From Smithella sp. (GTDB lineage: Bacteria; Desulfobacterota; Syntrophia; Syntrophales; Smithellaceae), in assembly GCA_007244375.1 (NCBI GenBank), contig SCVW01000034.1, positions 186,001-250,000 of the forward strand: a stretch of DNA of 64,000 nt. Direction: 5' to 3'. Positions 48,261-56,494 of this stretch are shown in pieces (positions within the stretch are counted from its first letter, which is position 1; each line of letters opens with the position of its first letter). The notes beneath the pieces are model-generated. The model was given only the letters and a program-made list of their open reading frames with translations. It searched no databases and was not told the origin of the DNA. The position numbers and the translations under genes were made by a program.

Positions 48261-48929
48261 TCATTTAATCGAAATATAAGAAGCAATTTTATCTACAACA
48301 CCCTGAACAGTCAGATTATCCGAATCAATGATTACAGCTCCGTCGGGTATTATAAGTGGAGCAATTTTACGTTGTTTATCCTGTTTATCCCTTCTAAGCA
48401 TATCATTTTGAACTGATTGATATTCAACGGAGCTACCTTTATCCAAAAGTTCTTTGTATCGCCTTTTAATTCTTTCCTCAATTTTTGCATCAAGATAGAA
48501 CTTATACTCCGCATGCGGGAAAACCACCGAACCCATGTCTCTACCCTCAGCGACAACACCTCCCCGAATCCCTGTTTTCCTTTGCAAATCAAGCAATTTT
48601 TCACGTACAACGGCATATGTTGAAATTTTAGAAGCAGTCATGCTTACTTCTTCTGTACGAATTTTTTCCTCGACATCTTCTCCGTCCACATATACTTTTA
48701 TTCGACCATCAAAATTTTTGAGTGCTACAGCAGTTGTGGAACACAAACCAGCTAAAGCGTCAACATCTTCCAAAGATATATTCTTCTTTAAAGATTTATA
48801 AGCCAGAGCACGATAGAGAGCTCCCGTATCAAGATAAATATAATTCAGATTCTTCGCCAGAATTTTGCTTACGGTGCTTTTACCGGCACCTGCCGGTCCA
48901 TCGATAGTTATAATAAATTTCTTCCTCAT
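48261..48929 (-). CDS. cmk: Cytidylate kinase
   Basis: A 222-residue (d)CMP kinase. The P-loop is TIDGPAGAGKSTVSK, followed by DTGALYRALAYK, the CMP-contacting AEGRDMGSVVFP and the lid RRYKELLDKG. It supplies CDP and dCDP for nucleic acid and lipid synthesis. It is first in the cmk-rpsA operon, 110 bases upstream of rpsA. Confidence 0.95.
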   Translation of the reverse strand: MRKKFIITIDGPAGAGKSTVSKILAKNLNYIYLDTGALYRALAYKSLKKNISLEDVDALAGLCSTTAVALKNFDGRIKVYVDGEDVEEKIRTEEVSMTASKISTYAVVREKLLDLQRKTGIRGGVVAEGRDMGSVVFPHAEYKFYLDAKIEERIKRRYKELLDKGSSVEYQSVQNDMLRRDKQDKQRKIAPLIIPDGAVIIDSDNLTVQGVVDKIASYISIK

Positions 48930-49041
48930 AAAAAATGATACCCGTTAATATTTAATTAATTTGTTATGAAATGAAAACTTGTCTTAAAACGATAAAGAAG
49001 ATAGTATATAATTCTACTATTCTATTAAATAGATATTTATA

Positions 49042-50472
49042 ATGTTTATGCGTAAATTTCTTCAAAATCAACATATTTATTTTGCAGTTGTCATTTTAAT
49101 CCTGCTTTTTCGGGCAAGTCCCTGTTTCGCTGAATTCACCCTTGAAGATGAAAATAAATTGGGTAAAGAATTTTATGATAAAATGAGAGCACAACATCTC
49201 ATTTACGAAAATAAAATTCTTAATGATTACATAACAAAAATCGGCAATCTAATTCTGGCACAAAGCCAAAAAGCTCCTTTTGAATTTTGTTTTTCTATAG
49301 TAGACAGTGATGCAATAAATGCATTCGCCACGCCCGGCGGTTATATCTACATTAATAAAGGTCTGATATTAGCCTCGAAAAACGAGGCTGAGCTTGCCAG
49401 TGTTATCGCTCACGAAATAGGACATGCCAAGGCTCGTCATATCGCCAGCATTATTGAAAAATCTCAAAAGTTGAGCGTTGCCACACTAGCAGCGATTATC
49501 GCCGGTGCTTTTCTCGGAGGAGGTGGTGAAGCCACAGCGGCCATTGCCGCTTTTTCAGTTGCCGGCGCCAGTAGTCTTACGCTCAAATATACGCGAGCAC
49601 ACGAAGAAGAGGCAGACAGGTTGGGTTTAAGTTATCTTGTCAGCGCAGGTTATTATCCGGCAGCAATGATTGATTTTCTAAAAATCATGAAACAGCATGA
49701 GTTTTTATCTAAAACCATGCCTTCTTACCTGCAAACACACCCTGGCACTGATGACCGCATTTATTACATGGACAGTCTGATTTCAACTATATATCATCAA
49801 AAAGGTAAAGAAAGCATAATCGGTAATTTCGGCAGAATGCAGACTCTAATCCCGTTGGATCAATCTGATCTGAACAACAAATACAATGAACTGGCAGCCT
49901 CTTTGAAAAAAGATCCTGATAATGTTGAACTTCTTTATTATCTTGCAACAATCGAGGATCAGCTTGGGCAAACCGGCGCCGCCCTCAATCATTACCAGAA
50001 AGCGCTTAGTTTATCCCCCCGGGATGAAGATATTTTAAAGAATATCGGTTTGATCTATCTCAAGACCGGTGATGCAGACCTTGCACAAAACTACCTTCTT
50101 CGGGCATCAAATTTAAATCCCGATAAAGAAGAAATAATTTTAACCCTGGGAAAAGCATATTTCGCTTCCGGCAAATATCAAAACGCGCTTGATTGTTATT
50201 TAAAAATTAAAGATAAATCACTCGATAATGAAGACATCTATTATTTCATTGCCATGACCTACGGCAAACTCCAGAACAGGGGCGAATCGCATTACTATTT
50301 CGGATTATATTTTAAAAAAGAAGGCAGAAGAGAAAGTGCATTGTTTCATTTTAAAGAAGCACTCAATTACTTCCCTCAGGGTTCTAAACGAAGCAATTCT
50401 GTTAACCAGGAGATTAAAGATTTGGAAAGCGGCAAAACTCCCAAATCGATAATGGAAACACAAAAGCGCTAA
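49042..50472 (+). CDS. M48-family metalloprotease with TPR domain (BepA-like)
   Basis: A 476-residue protein with a signal peptide (hydrophobic residues about 12-30, ending CFA). The zinc-protease motif is HEIGHAKARH at 124-133, with the third ligand in HEEEADRLG. From about residue 285 there are TPR repeats (LYYLATIEDQLGQTGAALNH, cut here). BepA-type proteins degrade misassembled outer-membrane proteins in the periplasm and help LptD assembly. This would link it to the LPS export genes of the window. ATG 49048 is an equally possible start. Confidence 0.9.
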   Translation: MFMRKFLQNQHIYFAVVILILLFRASPCFAEFTLEDENKLGKEFYDKMRAQHLIYENKILNDYITKIGNLILAQSQKAPFEFCFSIVDSDAINAFATPGGYIYINKGLILASKNEAELASVIAHEIGHAKARHIASIIEKSQKLSVATLAAIIAGAFLGGGGEATAAIAAFSVAGASSLTLKYTRAHEEEADRLGLSYLVSAGYYPAAMIDFLKIMKQHEFLSKTMPSYLQTHPGTDDRIYYMDSLISTIYHQKGKESIIGNFGRMQTLIPLDQSDLNNKYNELAASLKKDPDNVELLYYLATIEDQLGQTGAALNHYQKALSLSPRDEDILKNIGLIYLKTGDADLAQNYLLRASNLNPDKEEIILTLGKAYFASGKYQNALDCYLKIKDKSLDNEDIYYFIAMTYGKLQNRGESHYYFGLYFKKEGRRESALFHFKEALNYFPQGSKRSNSVNQEIKDLESGKTPKSIMETQKR

Positions 50473-50496
50473 ACAGACTATATTTATTTTCGGGAC

Positions 50497-50524
50497 TTGA
50501 CATTAATGATTTCCGCTATATTTT
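50497..50524 (+). promoter_or_regulatory. Sigma-70 promoter of the FmdB-type gene
   Basis: TTGACA (50497-50502) and TATTTT (50519-50524) are separated by 16 bases, 22 bases upstream of the ATG. The predicted leader is short, about 16 bases. Confidence 0.5.
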
Positions 50525-50546
50525 ATTTAAAAAAGGACAAAACCTA

Positions 50547-50750
50547 ATGCCTATTTACGAATTTAGATGCAAAAAATGTAAAAATGTATTCGAGAGCTTG
50601 ATTTTGTCGCCTGCTGATGAAAAAAACCTTTCCTGTCCTAAATGCGGATCTAAAAAATCTCAAAAAATAATGTCCGTATTTGCCGGTGGGAAGCCTAATT
50701 GCTCATCATGTTCGGCAACTTCCTGCCCGCCTGGATGTTCATGTCATTAG
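50547..50750 (+). CDS. FmdB-type zinc ribbon protein
   Basis: A 67-residue protein beginning MPIYEFRCKKC with the CxxC...CxxC zinc ribbon (FRCKKC and LSCPKCGSKKS) of the FmdB/CxxC_CxxC_SSSS family. The C-terminus is cysteine-rich (NCSSCSATSCPPGCSCH). FmdB was named as a putative regulator of formamidase, but the family role is unsettled. It has its own promoter and appears monocistronic. Confidence 0.88.
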   Translation: MPIYEFRCKKCKNVFESLILSPADEKNLSCPKCGSKKSQKIMSVFAGGKPNCSSCSATSCPPGCSCH

Positions 50751-51022
50751 TGAGACTCCAATTCCAAAAGCATCGTCCATTGAAATTGGTAATTCGAATT
50801 ATTCAATCCCGGATTTATCGGGATTAGAAACCATCCCATATGCAAAGCAATTAAGGATATCCAAGGGGCGCAGCGACATGGGATATAAGACAGCTTATTT
50901 AAAAAAAGATTTAAGATTTAAGTAATTATGTGAATATCTTTTTCAATTCGTCTGCCGTCAATGCGCTTCTGGTTAACAATTCCCCGTCACCTTTTTTATA
51001 TTGCGAAAAATTTCTCAATACA
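50751..51022 (+). other. Gene-free spacer with a 7-bp hairpin
   Basis: No credible protein gene is seen in the 318 bases between the FmdB-type gene and adk. AATCCCG (50805-50811) and CGGGATT (50819-50825) form a hairpin, related in sequence to the CCCGATAAATCGGG motif inside repeat family B. An ORF overlapping the FmdB-type gene in another frame looks spurious. Confidence 0.4.
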
Positions 51023-51067
51023 TTATAAGACTCCAGCTTAATATTTTTTAGGAAAGGAGTCTTATAA
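51023..51067 (+). promoter_or_regulatory. Hairpin sequestering the adk ribosome binding site
   Basis: TTATAAGACTCC (51023-51034) and GGAGTCTTATAA (51056-51067) form a perfect 12-bp stem with a 21-base loop. The 3' arm contains the whole GGAG ribosome binding site and ends one base before the GTG start of adk. Translation should be blocked while the stem is closed, as in RNA thermometers, attenuators or autoregulated messages. The trigger is unknown. Confidence 0.6.
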
Positions 51068-51068
51068 A

Positions 51069-51743
51069 GTGAACATTTTAATTTTTGGCCCTAATGGCAG
51101 CGGTAAAGGAACTCAAGGCGCGATAGTACAAAAGAAATATGGCGTGCCCCATATTGAAACTGGCGTTATTTTCCGGCAGAATATCTCAAAAAAAACTCCC
51201 CTTGGAGAAAAAGCTAAAGCATTTATCGATCGTGGCGAACTTGTACCTGATGATATTACCATTCCCATGATTCTTGACCGTCTGAAAGAAGATGATTGCA
51301 AAAAAGGCTGGCTGTTGGATGGATTTCCACGTAACCTGGCTCAGGCCGAAGCTCTTTGGGCAGCACTGGGAAAAGAGAACATAAATCTGGATTACGTAAT
51401 TGAAATTGATCTGGACCGTGACATAGCCAAGAAACGCATTATGGGGCGCAGACTTTGCAAAACAGACAACAACCATCCCAACAACATTCACATTGATGCA
51501 ATTAAACCGGCGGAAAAGAATGGCAAGATGGTTTGCCGCGTGTGCGGTTGTGAGGATATGTCAGCGCGTGCTGATGACCAAGATACAGCAGCAATCGACA
51601 AACGTCACGGTATCTACTATGATGCAAAGACAGGTACATTGGCCGCTGTTAACTATTTCAAAGAGAGAACAAAGGTAATTTCTGTTGACGGCAGCGTTCC
51701 CGTGAAAGCAGTAACGGATGATATCTTAGCAAAACTTGTTTAA
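51069..51743 (+). CDS. adk: Adenylate kinase
   Basis: A 224-residue kinase interconverting ATP + AMP and 2 ADP. The P-loop is FGPNGSGKGTQG, with GAGKGT replaced by GSGKGT. It has the AMP-binding LLDGFPRNLAQ and GRRLC starting the lid. The lid region is long and contains a CRVCGC cysteine cluster and DDQDTAAIDKR, typical of a metal-binding lid variant. The start is GTG, preceded by AAAGGAG that lies inside the hairpin described above. Confidence 0.92.
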   Translation: MNILIFGPNGSGKGTQGAIVQKKYGVPHIETGVIFRQNISKKTPLGEKAKAFIDRGELVPDDITIPMILDRLKEDDCKKGWLLDGFPRNLAQAEALWAALGKENINLDYVIEIDLDRDIAKKRIMGRRLCKTDNNHPNNIHIDAIKPAEKNGKMVCRVCGCEDMSARADDQDTAAIDKRHGIYYDAKTGTLAAVNYFKERTKVISVDGSVPVKAVTDDILAKLV

Positions 51744-51765
51744 TTCGCATGGATTGATTTTTGAT

Positions 51766-51796
51766 AAAAGCCCTCTTATACTCATGAGGGCTTTTT
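51766..51796 (+). terminator. Intrinsic terminator of adk
   Basis: AAAAGCCCTC (51766-51775) pairs with GAGGGCTTTT (51786-51795), followed directly by more T. A strong Rho-independent terminator 22 bases after the adk stop. Confidence 0.92.
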
Positions 51797-51804
51797 CATC
51801 TTAA

Positions 51805-51918
51805 ATACCGATTCGCTTTATTCGGATAACTTTGTTGGTCCCGATTTATCGGGATCGTCGGCTTGTTATCTTTTAACCGGACGCGTAACTAAGTGGCAAT
51901 TTCCAATGAAATCGGTAT
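51805..51918 (-). repeat. Intergenic repeat family B, copy 3
   Basis: On the minus strand this carries AAGCCGACGATCCCGATAA and GGGACCAACAAAGTTATCC, matching copy 1 closely. The ends ATACCGATT (51805-51813) and AATCGGTAT (51910-51918) are perfect 9-bp inverted repeats, unlike in sequence to those of copy 2. It lacks the GCGTAT...ATACG block of copies 1 and 2. It fills the space between the adk terminator and lepA. Confidence 0.62.
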
Positions 51919-51933
51919 AATAAATAGAAATTT

Positions 51934-53730
51934 ATGGAAAATATTAGGAATTTCAGTATTATCGCCCATATTGACCATGGCAAGTCAACACTTGCCGACC
52001 GACTGATCCAATTTACGGGAGTTTGCGACGCCAGAAACTTCAAGGATCAGATTCTGGACAATATGGATATTGAGCGGGAACGCGGCATTACTATCAAAAG
52101 CAATGCCATATCCCTGCCCTATCGTGCCAAAGACGGGAAAATTTATATTTTGAACCTGATTGATACGCCCGGACATGTTGATTTTTCCTATGAAGTTTCC
52201 CGATCTCTTGCCTCCTGCGAGGGCGTCCTTCTGGTTATTGATGCAGCACAGGGTGTACAGGCTCAAACCCTGGCGAATCTTTATCTGGCGCTGGAGCACA
52301 ATCTGGAAATCATTCCGGTGATCAATAAAATTGATCTTCCTTCAGCCGATGTTGACCGGGCATTGGAAGAAATAGATTCCGAGCTGGGGCTGGATCCCTT
52401 TACTCACATCAAATGCTCCGCCAAGGAAGGCATCGGTATTGAAGAAATTCTGGAGGCGATTGTCCAACGTATACCTCCGCCCAGAGGCGACGCTTCAAAT
52501 CCTCTGGCCGCTTTGATTTTTGACGCCAAGTATGATTCTTTCCGCGGAACGATTATCCATTGTCGCATCTTTGAAGGAACAGTCAAAAGCGGTAATATCA
52601 TACGATTCATGTTCAGCGGCGCAACATACAAAGTGGAAGAAGTCGGTCACTTTCTGCTAAATCGTGCTAAACGTGAAAAACTATCCGCGGGCGAAGTCGG
52701 CTATATTATTGCCGGCGTGAAAACCGTATCTGATGTTCGCACCGGCGATACAATAACGCTACAGGACAGACCGTGCTCTTTGCCGCTTCCCGGATTTAAA
52801 GAAGTAAAACCTGTTGTCTTTGCCTCAATTTATCCCATTGCTTCCGATGATTATCAGGATCTTGCTGATTCATTGGAAAAATATAAATTGAATGATGCGT
52901 CTTTTATCTATGAAAAAGATTCTTCTGCCGCACTGGGTCAGGGCTTCCGCTGCGGATTTCTAGGCCTGCTGCATCTCGATATCGTACAGGAAAGACTGGA
53001 AAGAGAATTTGACCTCTCCATTATTCTTTCGGTACCCAGTGTTCGTTACCGCTTTACACTCAAAGATAAAAAAATAATCTATGTCGATAATCCCGCGCAT
53101 TATCCTGATCCGACTGAAATTGATAAAGGCGAGGAACCGTATATTCGTGCGTCAATGATGCTTCCCGAACGCTATCTGGGAGCAGTAATGAAACTCTGCA
53201 TGGAAAAGCGCGGCGTTAATTCTGTTATGAATTATACCGGCCCCGGACGCGTGGAGCTATCCTACGAAATGCCGCTGGCTGAAGTCATCTACGATTTCTA
53301 CGATCGCTTTAAATCGGTAACACAAGGCTATGGTTCATTCGATTACGACATCATTGATTACCGTGAAAGCAATCTGGTCCTGATGGATATTCTGGTAAAC
53401 GGTGAAAAAGTTGACGCATTGTCGCAGATTGTTCATCGCGAACGGGCACGTGCCAGAGCTCTTCTAGCCTGCGAAAGATTAAAAGAAGAAATTCCGCGAC
53501 AAATGTTTAAAATTGCCATTCAGGGCGCCATCGGCGGAGAAATTATCGCGCGCACCACCATCAGCGCCTTCCGTAAGGATGTAACAGCCAAGTGCTACGG
53601 CGGTGATATTACACGCAAGAGAAAACTTCTGGAAAAACAGAAAGCAGGCAAGAAGCGCATGAAGATGATCGGCTCGGTAAGCATTCCACAAAGCGCGTTT
53701 CTTGCGGTCTTAAAGTCTGACACAGATTAA
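51934..53730 (+). CDS. lepA: Translation elongation factor 4 (LepA)
   Basis: A 598-residue translational GTPase. The P-loop is IIAHIDHGKSTLADRL, switch [14 protein letters not shown] and G4 NKIDLPSAD. The LepA-specific C-terminal domain is present (GYGSFDYDIIDYRESNL, REIP-like SRQMFKI region and AKCYGGDITRKRKLL). It acts on stalled or initiating ribosomes. It has full family length. The ATG at 51934 has no good ribosome binding site, only AATAAATAGAAATTT upstream. Confidence 0.96.
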   Translation: MENIRNFSIIAHIDHGKSTLADRLIQFTGVCDARNFKDQILDNMDIERERGITIKSNAISLPYRAKDGKIYILNLIDTPGHVDFSYEVSRSLASCEGVLLVIDAAQGVQAQTLANLYLALEHNLEIIPVINKIDLPSADVDRALEEIDSELGLDPFTHIKCSAKEGIGIEEILEAIVQRIPPPRGDASNPLAALIFDAKYDSFRGTIIHCRIFEGTVKSGNIIRFMFSGATYKVEEVGHFLLNRAKREKLSAGEVGYIIAGVKTVSDVRTGDTITLQDRPCSLPLPGFKEVKPVVFASIYPIASDDYQDLADSLEKYKLNDASFIYEKDSSAALGQGFRCGFLGLLHLDIVQERLEREFDLSIILSVPSVRYRFTLKDKKIIYVDNPAHYPDPTEIDKGEEPYIRASMMLPERYLGAVMKLCMEKRGVNSVMNYTGPGRVELSYEMPLAEVIYDFYDRFKSVTQGYGSFDYDIIDYRESNLVLMDILVNGEKVDALSQIVHRERARARALLACERLKEEIPRQMFKIAIQGAIGGEIIARTTISAFRKDVTAKCYGGDITRKRKLLEKQKAGKKRMKMIGSVSIPQSAFLAVLKSDTD

Positions 53731-53777
53731 AAAAGATTCATCATTATGGATGAGAGACCTTGTCTCAATTAGGGCAG

Positions 53778-53864
53778 ATGTCATTCCGAGCGAATGCGAG
53801 GAATCTTAATTCCACTTTATCATTCATTATCAAGAAAGATTTCTCCCTACGATCGAAATGACAT
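53778..53864. repeat. Imperfect inverted-repeat element upstream of hemW
   Basis: ATGTCATTCCGAGCG at the left end and CGATCGAAATGACAT at the right end are inverted repeats; the arms match over roughly 29 bases with several mismatches. It belongs to the common TGTCATTCCGAGCGnAGCGAGGAATCT type of dispersed repeat. It overlaps an apparent 5' extension of the hemW frame that is probably not translated. Confidence 0.65.
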
Positions 53865-53877
53865 AAAAAATATTCTC

Positions 53878-55017
53878 ATGATTTTTCCTATGAAAGAAGA
53901 ACAAGCCGGGCTTTATATTCACATTCCTTTTTGCCTCAGCAAATGCGGTTATTGCAGTTTTTATTCTATTAAATCCGTTAATCTTATTCCCGAATACATT
54001 GCGGCGCTAAAAAAAGAAATCGAATATTACCGCAAAACATTTTCATCTTTCGATACCATCTATATCGGCGGCGGCACCCCTTCCCTTCTTACTTCCAAAC
54101 AACTAGCCGATATTTTTACGTCAATAAACAAATATTATAAAATTGACAAGAGTGCCGAAATTACACTGGAGGCCAATCCCGGAGATATCTCCCTTGACTA
54201 CTTGAAAACACTGCGTGATATCGGCATAAATCGCTTAAACATCGGCATTCAATCGTTCAACGATAAAATTTTGAAATTCTTCGGACGCAGACATTCAGCC
54301 AAAGAAGCGATTGCCGCAATGGAGGCAACCAGAGTGGCTGGATTTGATAATCTGGGAATAGATTTGATTTATGGAGTTCACGGCCTGGGCATTAAATCGT
54401 GGGTAAATACTTTACAAAAAGCCGTTTCTTTCAAGCCGGGGCATCTTTCCTGCTATCAGCTATCACTTAGCGAAAAGACTTCTTTGTATAAAAAATATTC
54501 TTTGAATGAGTGGCACCTTCCCGATGAAAAAACGGAACTGAAATTATTTTTAATCACCGCCGAAGAGTTGGGAAATGCCGGTTATACTCATTACGAAGTT
54601 TCCAATTTTGCCTTAACTGATAAATTTAAATCTCGTCACAACCAGAAATACTGGCGGCATGTGCCATATCTTGGTTTGGGACCGGCTGCTAATTCCTTTT
54701 TGAACTATAAACGCTGGTGGAATAAAGCTACAGTTAATACCTACCTAAAAGATATTGCATGCGGGAAAATGCCGGTAGAAGACTCAGAAACTCTCTCGTC
54801 AGAACAACTGCAACTGGAAGCTTTATTTCTCGGCCTGCGCACCAAAGCCGGAATCGATTTGAAACTTTACAAAACCAAATACGGCGCTGATTTGCTTAAA
54901 GATAAGAAAACAATTATTGACGCGCTAATTAAAAATAAATTCGTAGAATTAAAGAATGGATTTTTGCGCCCCACCCGTGCGGGAATGGCTGTGGCTGACA
55001 GTCTGGCGCTGATTTAA
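53878..55017 (+). CDS. hemW: HemW-type radical SAM heme chaperone
   Basis: A 379-residue radical SAM protein with the cluster-binding cysteines Cys19, Cys23 and Cys26 in IPFCLSKCGYCSFY, GGGTPSLL, the SAM-contacting EANPGD, and the HemW C-terminal domain. It is related to coproporphyrinogen dehydrogenase but has HemW length. ATG 53878 or 53890 is the likely start; 84 upstream in-frame bases lie in a repeat. The last 75 bases have a diverged duplicate at 55849-55923. Confidence 0.9.
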   Translation: MIFPMKEEQAGLYIHIPFCLSKCGYCSFYSIKSVNLIPEYIAALKKEIEYYRKTFSSFDTIYIGGGTPSLLTSKQLADIFTSINKYYKIDKSAEITLEANPGDISLDYLKTLRDIGINRLNIGIQSFNDKILKFFGRRHSAKEAIAAMEATRVAGFDNLGIDLIYGVHGLGIKSWVNTLQKAVSFKPGHLSCYQLSLSEKTSLYKKYSLNEWHLPDEKTELKLFLITAEELGNAGYTHYEVSNFALTDKFKSRHNQKYWRHVPYLGLGPAANSFLNYKRWWNKATVNTYLKDIACGKMPVEDSETLSSEQLQLEALFLGLRTKAGIDLKLYKTKYGADLLKDKKTIIDALIKNKFVELKNGFLRPTRAGMAVADSLALI

Positions 55018-55218
55018 AAAGTGAAGGGTGAAGCGTGAATGGTGAAAAAACAGAAGATTACATGATTAGAAGCTTGGAAAAATATTTTTTTTCAATCACA
55101 ATGATTGGACAAGCAGGAAAATCCTTTAGCTCCTGTGACTCGAATTCCTCCGCCGTCGCGGTATACTTCTGACTGTGACAAAATACTCATCGCGAGATCA
55201 AATATATAATCCCGCTTC

Positions 55219-55548
55219 TTATTGACTGAGTTTTGCGCTGGCAAGTCGATTAAGGCTTACGCCGAACTCGGCAGCCTGAATGGCGAGTTTTTGATGAACC
55301 TGCGGCGGAACGCGCACCATAAATTTGCCGCTATAATGCCGGGATGAAATAGGATCGGGTACACTTTCACCATGTTTCTGCATATCCCGTACAACATCAT
55401 TAACTACTTTACGGATTCCGCTTAAAGCTTTTTCAGGTGTTTTTGCAAGCCAGCTAAGGCTGGGAAATTCGGCGCAAAGACCCACATACTCGCTGTCATC
55501 CTCAGACCACGTTACCCGATAGGTATATTTATCGTTTTTCATGGACAT
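55219..55548 (-). CDS. hicB: HicB-type antitoxin
   Basis: A 109-residue protein. The N-terminal half is a partially degraded RNase H-like HicB fold (YRVTWSEDDSEYVGLCAEFPSL, cut here, then TPEKALSGIRKVV). The C-terminal half is a ribbon-helix-helix DNA-binding motif (GKFMVRVPPQVHQKLAIQA). It would neutralise HicA and repress its own promoter. Its start lies inside the end of hicA (20-base overlap), so the toxin gene comes first. It lies within an islet bounded by hemW sequences. Confidence 0.87.
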   Translation of the reverse strand: MSMKNDKYTYRVTWSEDDSEYVGLCAEFPSLSWLAKTPEKALSGIRKVVNDVVRDMQKHGESVPDPISSRHYSGKFMVRVPPQVHQKLAIQAAEFGVSLNRLASAKLSQ

Positions 55549-55801
55549 ATTCTACCTCCAATTTTTCTATAGCCAGAAGTACCTGTTTGACTTGATATGC
55601 ATTGGCTTTCCCCTTGTCATTCTGAATGTTTATTCGAGGGTCTCCCTGCCATGGTGTTTTATATATGCGATGACTACTGCCCTGCTGCCGGGACGCGCCA
55701 AAATAATGATCACACACTTTGCATAAATCGTTAAATCGGACATCCCTCGGATTATGCTGCATATGCTTAATCAGGTCTTCCACTTTGCTCATGCTTTGCA
55801 T
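55529..55801 (-). CDS. hicA: HicA-type mRNA interferase toxin
   Basis: A 90-residue double-stranded-RNA-binding-fold toxin. The catalytic histidine is His44 in QQGSSHRIYKTPW, followed by the basic segment GKANAYQVKQVLLAIEKLE. HicA cleaves mRNA independently of ribosomes when not bound by HicB. It is longer at the N-terminus than the smallest HicA proteins, with LIKHMQHNPRDVRFNDLCKV. The toxin-antitoxin pair is tightly overlapping. Confidence 0.87.
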   Translation of the reverse strand: MQSMSKVEDLIKHMQHNPRDVRFNDLCKVCDHYFGASRQQGSSHRIYKTPWQGDPRINIQNDKGKANAYQVKQVLLAIEKLEVEYVHEKR

Positions 55802-55848
55802 AGTATCACTATTGATATCGTTGTCAAGAACTTTTTACGGATTATCTT

Positions 55849-55923
55849 GTTGAATTAAAGAATGAATTCTTGCGCCCGACCAGAGCAGGAATGGCTGTGG
55901 CCGATAGCCTGGCACTGATCTGA
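55849..55923 (+). pseudogene. Remnant of the 3' end of a second, diverged hemW
   Basis: These 75 bases align without gaps to the last 75 bases of hemW (54943-55017). I count 62 identical positions. Translated, 23 of the 24 codons before the stop give the same residues (ending RAGMAVADSLALI), one is Gly to Glu, and the stop differs (TAA versus TGA). Nearly all differences are synonymous, so the copy descends from a functional hemW of a related lineage and is not a recent local duplication. Upstream of about 55845 the similarity ends. Confidence 0.85.
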
Positions 55924-56355
55924 TTAAGAACGAAATATATACTTAATAAAATTTACGAATGGCATCCCATATCCCCAAACAATTGTCCCTATGCATAAGA
56001 CCATTGCCTCTATTGTTCGAATCCTTTTGCGCAAGAGAGATATTACTTTTTTAAACTCTGCTCTGTCAGCATCAATTTCATTGATTTGACTATCATATAC
56101 TGATCCCGCAACAATTCCTTTGGGTCGTGCCATTTTAAGTTGAGTCAATTGTTTTTCAATGTCGCCTTCGTATAATTTTTCAATATTACCAGCCAAGGAG
56201 ACAATATCTCGCCAAGCTATACCAATTCCAACCAGAACAACCAAAGATCCTGATCTCTCAAAATATTGCCAATCTTGGGAAACAAGACTTAATATCGTTC
56301 CAAATATAAGCAGTAACAAAACTGCAACGGCAACTTTGCATTCAATTCCTCGCAT
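55924..56355 (-). CDS. Small membrane protein of unknown function
   Basis: A 143-residue protein I do not recognise. Hydrophobic segments at about 7-24, 36-50 and 112-137 flank a charged helical cytoplasmic or periplasmic section (EKLYEGDIEKQLTQLKMAR; DADRAEFKKVISLLRKRI). The stop codon abuts the stop of the hemW remnant with no spacing, so it may belong to the same acquired segment. The function is unknown. Confidence 0.6.
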   Translation of the reverse strand: MRGIECKVAVAVLLLLIFGTILSLVSQDWQYFERSGSLVVLVGIGIAWRDIVSLAGNIEKLYEGDIEKQLTQLKMARPKGIVAGSVYDSQINEIDADRAEFKKVISLLRKRIRTIEAMVLCIGTIVWGYGMPFVNFIKYIFRS

Positions 56356-56494
56356 TGGAATTGTCCACTTAGTCTATGCTTGACTTGATCGAGAGTCATT
56401 GTCTTCGAATTTACCTATTTTATATGTATACTGCATTTTATAGGACTTCGTACCGCTCAATCATGCACTTAACAGATTAATTTATCGTTCAGTT

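Noticed and set aside
50680-50925. ORF overlapping the FmdB-type gene in another frame
   Set aside because: It begins inside the zinc ribbon gene, runs through a hairpin and shows no domain.
50929-51060. Minus-strand frame encoding a protein-like C-terminus (ends SALTADELKKIFT)
   Set aside because: No start codon with a ribosome binding site, and it runs through the adk hairpin; a gene remnant is possible but unsupported.
53794-53877. Upstream extension of the hemW frame
   Set aside because: The extra 28 codons lie in an inverted-repeat element and are not typical of HemW proteins.
55020-55045. GTGAAGGGTGAAGCGTGAATGGTGAA direct repeats after hemW (described by pattern GTGAA)
   Set aside because: Short imperfect GTGAA iterations are common in intergenic DNA and too short to call an attachment site.
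56010-56030. GTTCGAATCC resembling a tRNA T-loop
   Set aside because: No acceptor, D or anticodon stem can be drawn around it and it lies within the 55924-56355 coding frame.
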